Origin: an uncultured Eubacteriales bacterium
Lineage (GTDB): Bacteria > Bacillota > Clostridia > Peptostreptococcales > Anaerovoracaceae
NCBI GenBank assembly: GCA_902793875.1
Contig: CADBFL010000023.1
Span: forward strand, 1-22,945
Reading direction: 5' to 3'
Length of the DNA: 22,945 nucleotides
The position numbers and the translations under genes are program-made. Below are positions 8,156 through 14,291 of the stretch, piece by piece. The notes below the pieces were generated by a model that had not been told where the DNA came from, made no database searches, and worked only from the letters and a program-made list of their open reading frames with translations. Every line of letters begins with the position of its first letter. Within the stretch, counting starts at the first letter, position 1.

Positions 8156-8310
8156 CCCGGAGTGAGCCGGGACATGGGCGGGTGCGCTTTAAAAAGCGCG
8201 TCTGCATAAGACAGTTGAGGCGGCCATGAAAAGGCTATGCAGACGGTCGCCGCCGGGGCTGTTTTGACAGCTGACGCCTTGAATGGATTCCCGCCCATAT
8301 CCGGACTCAC
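8156..8310 (+). ncRNA. Structured RNA unit 3, ending in a T-tract
   Basis: The most diverged full unit (19 differences from unit 1). P1 pairs 8162-8182 with 8290-8310; its outer end is GTGAG/CTCAC in place of GCAGG/CCTGC, three compensatory changes. P2 at 8184-8199 has a TAAA loop. Pseudoknot strands are 8200-8207 with 8237-8244 and 8219-8225 with 8245-8251 (GGTCGCC, giving one G-U pair). P4 keeps two of three pairs (A-G-C / G-C-C). The 3' strand of P1 is followed directly by seven T residues. Confidence 0.8.
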
Positions 8311-8317
8311 TTTTTTT
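8290..8317 (+). terminator. Terminator formed by the P1 stem of RNA unit 3 plus T-tract
   Basis: The 3' arm of P1 (8290-8310) runs straight into TTTTTTT at 8311-8317. Units 1 and 2 lack this T-tract, so only the last unit would end transcription. The closing stem is long but encloses about 107 nt, so efficiency is uncertain. Confidence 0.5.
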
Positions 8318-8345
8318 GCTTTATCGTGAAATAAAAAGGTATAAT
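8316..8345 (+). promoter_or_regulatory. Promoter of the NHLM-type ABC genes
   Basis: A perfect TATAAT lies at 8340-8345, with TTGCTT at 8316-8321 (18-bp spacing) as a weak -35. Transcription would start near 8352, giving a leader of about 80 nt that contains the partial fourth RNA copy. The promoter sits right after the array terminator, separating the exporter genes from the RT transcript. Confidence 0.6.
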
Positions 8346-8365
8346 CAAAAAAGTACAGACCGTGC

Positions 8366-8432
8366 TACGGGCGGGCGCTCTTTGCAGGCGCGTCCGCATG
8401 AGACAGCTGAGGCGGCCCTGAAAGGAAAGCAG
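8366..8432 (+). ncRNA. Truncated fourth RNA copy forming the leader of the exporter gene
   Basis: The 5' half of the array unit is repeated here: GGGCGGG (8369-8375), a GCGC...GCGC hairpin, GTCCGCAT (8389-8396, compare GTCTGCAT), GAGACAGCTGAGGCGGCC and a TGAAAGG segment. The 3' half (pseudoknot partners, P4 and the 3' arm of P1) is missing. Where full units have the loop TGAAAAGG and the pseudoknot strand, this copy has the ribosome binding site (AAGGAAA) and then the ATG at 8433. It may regulate the exporter gene or be a remnant of a recombination event. Confidence 0.7.
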
Positions 8433-9752
8433 ATGAAGGTACCTGTAGTCATACAGACACATCCGGGAGAGAATTCCATCGCGGCGATCGCTACGATGCT
8501 CTCTTACTATGGAAAGATAGTGCCGCTTTCCGAGATGAGAAAATACAACATCACCTCAAGGGGCGGTTCCACTCCTGAGCAGATGAAGGACATGGCGTCG
8601 CGCTATGACCTCGAGACGGAGATAGTGGAAGCTGACATGGAGCAGCTCGCCGGCATGACTATGCCTGTGGTCGCGAAGTGGAAGCACAAGTACTGGGTGA
8701 TCGTTAAGAAGATAAGCAGAGGTGTGGTATATCTGTCGGATCCGGCCAAAGGCGAGTATGAGATGTCGCTCGACGGATTCAGCAGCAAATTCGACGGCGT
8801 CGTACTCGTGATGAAGCCGGCTGAAGGCTTCAAAAGGGGAGGCAAAAGAGCGTCCCTTTACGGCCTCATCATGAAGCGTCTGGACGGCGTTCAGCGGCAG
8901 ATGGTGCTGCTCGGCGTCCTCAATGCCATGGCCGTGGGCCTCAGCCTTCTGATGGTCAGGGCCACACGCGTGATGCTCGATGTGGCGGGCAACGAAAAAG
9001 GAGAAGAGGACTGGCTGGAGTCACTGGTGACAGGAGGTTCTGACGACGGATCACTGTACAGATTCCTGGTGATCTCGATGTGCGTCATACTTATAGCCTC
9101 GACTGCGGTCAACGTGATCAAGACTCTTCTCATCTACAGGACGGCCTATTCGGTCGCTGCGCGTTCGGGATCCGGACTGTTCAGGAAGATCCTGATGCAG
9201 CCGATGGTCTTCTTCGAACAGTACAAATCAGGCGAACTGATACAGCGCATGGAAGACAATTCGAAACTCGATCTGTCGCTGGTGAGGACCATAGTCCCGC
9301 GGCTGCTTGATTTCGTGATGACGATCATCTATTTCGTGCTCATGCTCAGCTACAACTGGAGAGTGGCCCTTCTGTGCGTTCTGGTAGAGATAGCGTACAT
9401 GGTCGTATCGCTGCGCATGAAGAACCGCATCACCATGCAGGCCAGAAGCAATGCCGTCAGCACCGGCATGATGAACACATCGATACTGAACGGACTCGAC
9501 ACCATAGATACCATCAAATCCGGCGGTCTGGAGAGGATGTTCTTTTCGGACTGGAACAGATCCCAGATAGAATTCGATGAGGCGCGCGAGGGAGGCATCA
9601 GCATCACTGCAATAACGGGGATCATCGACAGCATGCATTCTCTCTTCTCGCAGGGCGCGCTGCTCTTCGCCGGAGCCTATTTCATGATACAGGGGCAGTT
9701 CACCTACGGCATCATGGCCCATGACGAACAATCTGCAGAAGACGCGGACTGA
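8433..9752 (+). CDS. NHLM-type exporter, degenerate C39 domain plus membrane region (5' part of broken gene)
   Basis: The start is ATG 8433, with AAGGA 6 nt upstream. Residues 1-130 align to the C39 leader-peptidase domain of NHLM bacteriocin transporters (TIGR03796 type): Q8 is kept, but the catalytic Cys position is N14 (GENSIAAI for the usual xECGxAAL) and the catalytic His position is Y87; D103 in SDPA is retained. Protease activity is therefore not expected. Residues about 150-430 hold the ABC exporter membrane helices, ending at GQFTYGIMA, where the frame is lost; the last residues (HDEQSAEDAD) are out-of-frame. The rest of the gene continues in another frame from 9721. About 14 residues of the final helix appear deleted. 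Like HlyB-type exporters, a dead C39 domain could still bind substrate, but the break suggests a pseudogene or an assembly error. Confidence 0.82.
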   Translation: MKVPVVIQTHPGENSIAAIATMLSYYGKIVPLSEMRKYNITSRGGSTPEQMKDMASRYDLETEIVEADMEQLAGMTMPVVAKWKHKYWVIVKKISRGVVYLSDPAKGEYEMSLDGFSSKFDGVVLVMKPAEGFKRGGKRASLYGLIMKRLDGVQRQMVLLGVLNAMAVGLSLLMVRATRVMLDVAGNEKGEEDWLESLVTGGSDDGSLYRFLVISMCVILIASTAVNVIKTLLIYRTAYSVAARSGSGLFRKILMQPMVFFEQYKSGELIQRMEDNSKLDLSLVRTIVPRLLDFVMTIIYFVLMLSYNWRVALLCVLVEIAYMVVSLRMKNRITMQARSNAVSTGMMNTSILNGLDTIDTIKSGGLERMFFSDWNRSQIEFDEAREGGISITAITGIIDSMHSLFSQGALLFAGAYFMIQGQFTYGIMAHDEQSAEDAD

Positions 9753-10563
9753 GATAGAGCGCATAGAAGACATAAGAGAAAGAGACAGCCTGCCTGAGAA
9801 GCATCTGGACCCTGACGCGGAGCCGGATAAGCTAAGAGGCCGTCTTGATGTGTCGCATCTGTGCTACAGATACCAGGAGGGAGAAGCTCCCGCCCTTGAC
9901 GATGTAAGCTTCAGCGCCAGGCCGGGCGAGCTGATCGCGGTGGTCGGGTCTTCCGGATGCGGCAAGAGCACCCTTCTGAAGTGCCTGCTCTCGCTCTACG
10001 AACCTGAGAGCGGCGACATATGGTACGACGGACGCACAAGGGATCAGATCCCGGATGTCGTGTTCCGTTCATCGGTCACGGCAGTGGACCAGGAGTGCGT
10101 CGTGTTCGAGGACAGCATAGCGAACAACCTTACGATGTGGGATCCGACGGTCGAGGAGTACGAGATGATACTCGCTGCCCGCGACGCGCACATACACGAG
10201 AGGATCATCCGGGAAAGAGAAGGCTACTACGCCGGGATGTACGAAAACGGCAGGAATTTCTCCGGAGGAGAACTGCAGAGGCTCGAACTTGCGAGAGCCC
10301 TGTCGACGGAATCCACAATACTGCTGCTCGACGAGTTCACATCAGCGCTTGACGCTGTGACGGAGGAAGCCGTGTTCAAGGCGATAAGGCTGAAGGCGAC
10401 GACGTGCATAATAGTCGCTCACAGGCTGTCGACCGTGGCTTCCTGCGACCGGATACTCGTAATGGACAGGGGGCGCATCGTGCAGAGCGGAACGCACGAG
10501 GAACTTTATAACACCGAGGGAATGTACAGACAGCTTCTGGAAGTGCCGGGGGAGAAGATCTGA
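9721..10563 (+). CDS. NHLM-type exporter, ATP-binding domain (3' part of broken gene)
   Basis: This frame continues the exporter from the cytoplasmic end of the last membrane helix (NNLQKTRTEIERIEDI, a standard coupling region) into a complete ATPase domain: Walker A GSSGCGKST, signature FSGGELQR, Walker B ILLLDE and H-loop VAHRLST are all intact. The nominal ATG at 9721 overlaps the upstream reading frame by 32 nt and has no ribosome binding site, so it is unlikely to be a natural start. Before the break this and the preceding CDS were one protein of about 710-720 aa. If the frameshift is real, no full-length exporter is made unless ribosomes shift frame; if it is a sequencing or assembly error, the gene is intact. 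The stop at 10561-10563 abuts the next gene. Confidence 0.8.
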   Translation: MTNNLQKTRTEIERIEDIRERDSLPEKHLDPDAEPDKLRGRLDVSHLCYRYQEGEAPALDDVSFSARPGELIAVVGSSGCGKSTLLKCLLSLYEPESGDIWYDGRTRDQIPDVVFRSSVTAVDQECVVFEDSIANNLTMWDPTVEEYEMILAARDAHIHERIIREREGYYAGMYENGRNFSGGELQRLELARALSTESTILLLDEFTSALDAVTEEAVFKAIRLKATTCIIVAHRLSTVASCDRILVMDRGRIVQSGTHEELYNTEGMYRQLLEVPGEKI

Positions 10564-12729
10564 ATGGGCATATATACCGAGTCGCTGAAAAACCGCGAAA
10601 GAAACGATCTTGAGCTCGAGCGCAACGCCGAGCTGAGGATGAGAAACCGCCTTGACAGGGATTCCGGAAAGGATGATTCGGAAGGCGCGTTCTTTGCGTT
10701 GAATTTTATTCTCGGCAAATTCGGTCTGTCTGCGAATGAAGTCCACGGCTACGCGGACACTCAGGAGATGCTGGACCTCGCCCTCGATCCGCTCGGCATC
10801 ATATATGATATCGTGGATCTCAGCGATCCGGAATGGCTGAAACGCACAGAGTACATGCTGGGCTTCATGGAGGACGGCAGCGCCGTCGTTCTGTGCCCTG
10901 CGGTCAGAGGATACCTGTACAGGCGCCAGTCGGACGGAAAGTACGGAATGGTGAAGAAAAGCACTCCTCTGCAGAAGACCGCGTACGCGATACAGAGACC
11001 TCTCGACAGAAGGGTCCGCAATCTTCTGACTCTTGCGATATATACGCTCCACCTCGTCTCGGTCAGAGACATCATCTCGATAGGAGGAGCGACGCTGCTG
11101 ATCTCGCTTCTCGGACTCGTCACGCCGAGGATGAACCAGTACGTGCTGCATGAGATCGTTCCTATGGGAACGGACGGTTACGCTCTTCTGATCAGGGCTC
11201 TCGGACTCTTCCTCACGGCCGGCATAGTCAAAGGCGTCATTCAGGCAGTCAAGAACGTGAGCCTGGGCAGGATGCGCATAAGGATATCCTCGGAGGTGCA
11301 GTCCGCGGTCATGACGAAGGTCCTGACCCTGCCGCAGACTTTCTTTACTCAGATATCCACGGGCAAGCTCTCAAAGCAGATAGCCAACGCCAGATTCCTG
11401 AGCGAGCAGATAATAAGCTTCGTGCTCGGAGCTTCGCTGACGGCGGTATTCTCGCTTGTATACATACCTCAGATGGCAAATTTCTCAAAGATCCTGCTGA
11501 TACCTGCTGTCATCATACTGATCATCAAGAGCGCATACACACTGGTGGCGGGTTACCTCTTTGCCGACAACGAAAGGAAGAGGCAGGAGGCCGAGATGGA
11601 CGGGAGGGCCTTCCTCTTCTCCACGTTCAAGGGCATCCAGCGCATCAAGGAGAGCGGAGCCGAGAAGAGGATATTCTCGAGATGGACATCGAAGTACAGC
11701 GCCGTGCTCGACTGCGATCTGAACATGCCGGTAGCGCTTTCGCTCGAGGATGCGGCGATCGGCTTCATAAGTTCGCTCGGGACCGTGATCCTGCTGTCGC
11801 TCATCGTTCCGACCGGCATAGACAAGGCTGACTACATCGCGTTCACGAGCGCGTTCGGACTGATCTCAGCGGCTGTAACGGAACTGATGGACGCTCAGAG
11901 GAAGCTCTTCCTCATGAGGCCGATGATGGAGCAGCTGAGAGGACTGTTCGAGACTGAGACCGAAGATAACCCTGAAAGATGCGTGGTCAGGAAGATCAGA
12001 GGCAGCATAAAGATAGAGAATGTCAGATTTGCGTATGATGAAGGAAGGTTCGGATGCCTCAACGGAGTCTCGCTGGATATCGCCGCGGGAGAGAAGGTCG
12101 CGATCGTAGGCGAGAGCGGCTGCGGAAAGAGCACTCTTTTAAAGATCATACTCGGAGTGCTCAAGCCTGACGAGGGAGCCGTGCTCATAGACGGCATGCC
12201 TCTCGAATCTCTGAATCTGAGATCCTACAGAAGGCACATCGGAGCGGTGTTCCAGTTCAGCAAGGTGATGCCGGGAACGGTATATTCCAATATCGCTTTC
12301 TGCCCGCATCCGGTCACCCTCGAAGAAGCGAAGATCGCGGCTGAAAAGGCCGACATAGCCGAGACCATAGAAAGGCTGCCGCTCGGCTACGAGACCGAGA
12401 TCTCCGACTCGAACACCGGAGGGTTCTCGGGCGGCCAGAGACAGAGGCTGCTGCTTGCAAGAGCCTTCGCCTCGAAGCCTGACATCATGATACTCGATGA
12501 GGCGACGTCCGCTCTCGACAATATCTCGCAGAACAAAGTGCTCGAGTCCGTATATAAGGAAGAATGCACTGTCGTGATGGTCGCTCACAGGCTGTCGACG
12601 GTGAGAGACTGCGACAGGATAATCCTTGTGAAGGACGGCCGGATAGCCGAAGAAGGCAACTTCGACGAGCTCATGAAGATGCGCGGAGCCTTCTATGAAC
12701 TCATGCGCAGGCAGTCCGGAACGCACTGA
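10564..12729 (+). CDS. NHLM-type ABC exporter, ATP-binding/permease protein
   Basis: An intact 721-aa protein whose ATG directly follows the stop of the preceding exporter gene. The N-terminal ~150 residues are not a peptidase; they resemble the N-terminal domain of the second NHLM transporter family (TIGR03797), with the typical W-x-x-x...FMEDGSAVVLCP...GYLYRR pattern. Five to six membrane helices follow (about 155-430), then an ATPase domain with Walker A GESGCGKST, signature GFSGGQRQR, Walker B IMILDEATSALD and VAHRLST. In known NHLM loci the two ABC proteins form one exporter for modified peptides with Nif11- or nitrile-hydratase-like leaders. No such precursor, HlyD-type adaptor or modifying enzyme is present in this window, so the cargo is unknown. 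Confidence 0.88.
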   Translation: MGIYTESLKNRERNDLELERNAELRMRNRLDRDSGKDDSEGAFFALNFILGKFGLSANEVHGYADTQEMLDLALDPLGIIYDIVDLSDPEWLKRTEYMLGFMEDGSAVVLCPAVRGYLYRRQSDGKYGMVKKSTPLQKTAYAIQRPLDRRVRNLLTLAIYTLHLVSVRDIISIGGATLLISLLGLVTPRMNQYVLHEIVPMGTDGYALLIRALGLFLTAGIVKGVIQAVKNVSLGRMRIRISSEVQSAVMTKVLTLPQTFFTQISTGKLSKQIANARFLSEQIISFVLGASLTAVFSLVYIPQMANFSKILLIPAVIILIIKSAYTLVAGYLFADNERKRQEAEMDGRAFLFSTFKGIQRIKESGAEKRIFSRWTSKYSAVLDCDLNMPVALSLEDAAIGFISSLGTVILLSLIVPTGIDKADYIAFTSAFGLISAAVTELMDAQRKLFLMRPMMEQLRGLFETETEDNPERCVVRKIRGSIKIENVRFAYDEGRFGCLNGVSLDIAAGEKVAIVGESGCGKSTLLKIILGVLKPDEGAVLIDGMPLESLNLRSYRRHIGAVFQFSKVMPGTVYSNIAFCPHPVTLEEAKIAAEKADIAETIERLPLGYETEISDSNTGGFSGGQRQRLLLARAFASKPDIMILDEATSALDNISQNKVLESVYKEECTVVMVAHRLSTVRDCDRIILVKDGRIAEEGNFDELMKMRGAFYELMRRQSGTH

Positions 12730-12783
12730 CTTTTGATAAACTGAAAAAAAACTAGGACATCAGAATGTTTTTAATTGTATTTA

Positions 12784-12806
12784 TGCCTCCTCGCAGGGGG
12801 CATTTT
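12784..12806 (+). terminator. Terminator after the exporter genes
   Basis: A 7-bp stem TGCCTCC (12784-12790) with GGGGGCA (12796-12802), loop TCGCA, followed by TTTT. The T-tract is short, so strength is uncertain. Confidence 0.55.
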
Positions 12807-12808
12807 CA

Positions 12809-12845
12809 TTGACCCCGGCCTGTATTATTGATAACATCAATACAG
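12809..12845 (+). promoter_or_regulatory. Promoter and overlapping palindromic operator of the sugar operon
   Basis: The -35 TTGACC (12809-12814) and -10 TAACAT (12832-12837) have ideal 17-bp spacing. An imperfect palindrome at 12820-12845 (CTGTA...TTGAT-AAC-ATCAA-TACAG, with a 3-nt insertion in the left arm) covers the spacer and the -10 box, the usual place for a LacI-type or similar sugar repressor. No regulator gene is in the window. Confidence 0.5.
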
Positions 12846-12852
12846 TAGTATT

Positions 12853-12922
12853 CTGACTTACGACTTACTCGGATCACCGGGCGTAAACCGGAGATCAGAA
12901 AGGGCCGAAGTCAGTTTTTTTT
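12853..12922 (+). promoter_or_regulatory. Leader with terminator-like hairpin (possible attenuator)
   Basis: Within the ~130-nt leader, CTGACTT (12853-12859) pairs with AAGTCAG (12908-12914), which is followed directly by eight T residues (12915-12922). Inside it is a second hairpin, GATC-A-CCGG (12872-12880) with CCGG-A-GATC (12888-12896). A tandem 7-mer GACTTAC (12855-12868) could allow alternative pairing. The placement before the first gene suggests transcription attenuation; no known riboswitch class is recognised. Confidence 0.5.
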
Positions 12923-12974
12923 CGCTGAAAGCGTCAATTATTTGCTGACGGAGATAATGAGGAGGGGGAAACTT

Positions 12975-14276
12975 TTGAAAACAGGACTCAAACGAATCAT
13001 TGCTCTTGCGACAGTGATGGCGATGTCAGTGATGCTTCTTGCGGGCTGCGGAGGATCCTCCGGCGGTGAAGAGACCGGCAATACCGGAAGCACCGACGGG
13101 ATCACCGTCTTCAACTCGAAGATGGAGATACAGGATCAGCTGCTCGAGATGGCAAAGAAGTATGAGGAAGAAACAGGCGTACACGTAGAGGTGTACTACT
13201 CAAGCGATACTGTATCCGCTCATCTTGCCACAAGATACGCATCCGACAACCCGTACACGCTGTCGATGGTGGATGCCAAGGACATCTATTCCCTGGCAGA
13301 AGAGCATGCGGCCGACCTCAGTGATGAGGACTGGGTCAAAGACACCGAGTACGCGATCGACATCGGAGGCAAGACATACGGCTTCCCGGTCTGCGTGGAG
13401 GCAAGAGGCATCATCTACAATGCCGACGCCATCGAAAAGATCACCGGAAAGAAATTCGATCCTGAGCAGTACAAGACGCTCAAGGCCTTCAGGGGTCTGA
13501 TCGAAGAACTCAAAAAGGGCGGTATGGAAACTCCTACGGGAGTGATGAAGGAAGACTGGTCGCTCGGAGCACACTACCTTGCGCAGGTATATGAAGAGCA
13601 GGAAGATCCTGACGCGTTCCTCATGGATCTGAGCAAGAACAAGGTAAAGCTCATGAAGAACGAGAAGTTCAATTCGCTCATGGACACCTTCGATGTGCTG
13701 AAGGACAACAACTACGCCAGGGAAAGCGCCATCTCGGCGGAGCGCGAGATCTCCGAGAAGAAGCTTGCCGAGGGCGAGATCGCGTTCATGTTCGGAGGCA
13801 ACTGGGACTGGTCTCAGATCAATCAGTTCGACTACACCGAGAACATGGGCATCATGCCTGTCCCTCAGGACATGGACGACGGCATGAATGAGAAGCTCGT
13901 GGGAGGCGGCTCGAAGTACTTCTTCATAGATAGCTCGGCCAACACCACCGACGAGCAGCGCCAGCAGGCAAAGGATTTTCTGAACTGGCTGGTATACAAC
14001 GAAAATGGACAGTCATTCCTGGTGAACGACTGCGCGCTCGTACCGGCGTTCTCGAACATCAAGCTGCCGATCAGCGACCCTCTGGGAGCATCGGTAAGCA
14101 AGTACACCAATGCCGGCAAACTCATCCCGAACTACAACTACCTGCCTGACGACCACTTTGCGATCCTCGGCGCCATGTTCCAGAAGTATCTGGCCGGCAT
14201 CAGCGACCGTGAAGGCTTCGCCAAGGATGTAGAGACTTACTGGCACACCAAGACGCTGGAGCGTCATCCGGAATAG
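12975..14276 (+). CDS. Sugar ABC transporter substrate-binding lipoprotein
   Basis: I choose the TTG at 12975 because AGGAGGGGG lies 6-7 nt upstream and it gives a clean lipoprotein signal: basic start, hydrophobic core, then LLAG-C25 as the lipobox, followed by a Gly/Ser/Glu linker. An upstream in-frame TTG (12942) and ATG (12957) have poorer ribosome binding sites and would extend the signal. The mature part (about 408 aa) is a family 1 extracellular solute-binding protein, with GITVFNSK, the repeated FMFGGNWDW-type ligand region and the NGQSF/ALVPA segment typical of oligosaccharide binders. It hands sugar to the two permeases downstream. The neighbouring alpha-galactosidase and sucrose hydrolase suggest raffinose, stachyose or sucrose as ligands, as in MsmE/RafE. 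Ligand specificity is inference. Confidence 0.9.
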   Translation: MKTGLKRIIALATVMAMSVMLLAGCGGSSGGEETGNTGSTDGITVFNSKMEIQDQLLEMAKKYEEETGVHVEVYYSSDTVSAHLATRYASDNPYTLSMVDAKDIYSLAEEHAADLSDEDWVKDTEYAIDIGGKTYGFPVCVEARGIIYNADAIEKITGKKFDPEQYKTLKAFRGLIEELKKGGMETPTGVMKEDWSLGAHYLAQVYEEQEDPDAFLMDLSKNKVKLMKNEKFNSLMDTFDVLKDNNYARESAISAEREISEKKLAEGEIAFMFGGNWDWSQINQFDYTENMGIMPVPQDMDDGMNEKLVGGGSKYFFIDSSANTTDEQRQQAKDFLNWLVYNENGQSFLVNDCALVPAFSNIKLPISDPLGASVSKYTNAGKLIPNYNYLPDDHFAILGAMFQKYLAGISDREGFAKDVETYWHTKTLERHPE

Positions 14277-14291
14277 GAAAGGAGGGCTGAA

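Larger units (their letters stand above)
7788..8317 (+). repeat. Tandem array of three structured-RNA units downstream of the RT
   Basis: The stretch 7788-8432 has no protein gene I believe in. It holds three 155-nt units (7795-7949, 7976-8130, 8156-8310) separated by unrelated 25-26-nt linkers. By hand alignment units 1 and 2 differ at 8 positions and units 1 and 3 at 19, with no length changes. Many differences are compensatory in the same stems, pointing to selection on RNA structure rather than on a peptide. The array starts 7 nt after the RT stop and ends in a T-tract (8311-8317), so it is probably the 3' part of the RT transcript. A truncated fourth copy lies at 8366-8432. Confidence 0.9.

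Noticed and set aside
7606..8310. Long open frames on the minus strand crossing the RNA array (and similarly 6366-8027), giving repeated Pro/Ala-rich protein segments.
   Set aside because: The repeated peptide pattern follows from the repeated RNA units. Compensatory changes on both arms of stems explain the conservation better than coding, the frames run antisense through the RT gene, and there is no ribosome binding site.
6528..8317. Classical retron or group II intron.
   Set aside because: The RT lacks retron NAxxH/VTG signatures and maturase/endonuclease parts; the RNA is downstream and in three copies, and no intron domain V-type hairpin is seen.
7845..8420. Tiny overlapping + strand frames in the units: MRQLRRP (units 1, 2 and the partial copy 4) followed through ATGA by MKRLCRRPPPGLF (units 1 and 2; one change in unit 3).
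   Set aside because: The start codon of the first is lost in unit 3 (ATA), there is no ribosome binding site, and these bases are fully used in the pseudoknot. Differences between units 1 and 2 are synonymous but too few to mean anything.
7788..8432. Diversity-generating retroelement (template/variable repeats).
   Set aside because: Differences between units are not concentrated at adenines, many are paired compensations, and no variable-protein (C-type lectin) gene is present.
7788..8432. CRISPR array.
   Set aside because: Units are 155 nt with 25-26-nt linkers, strongly structured, and no cas genes are present.
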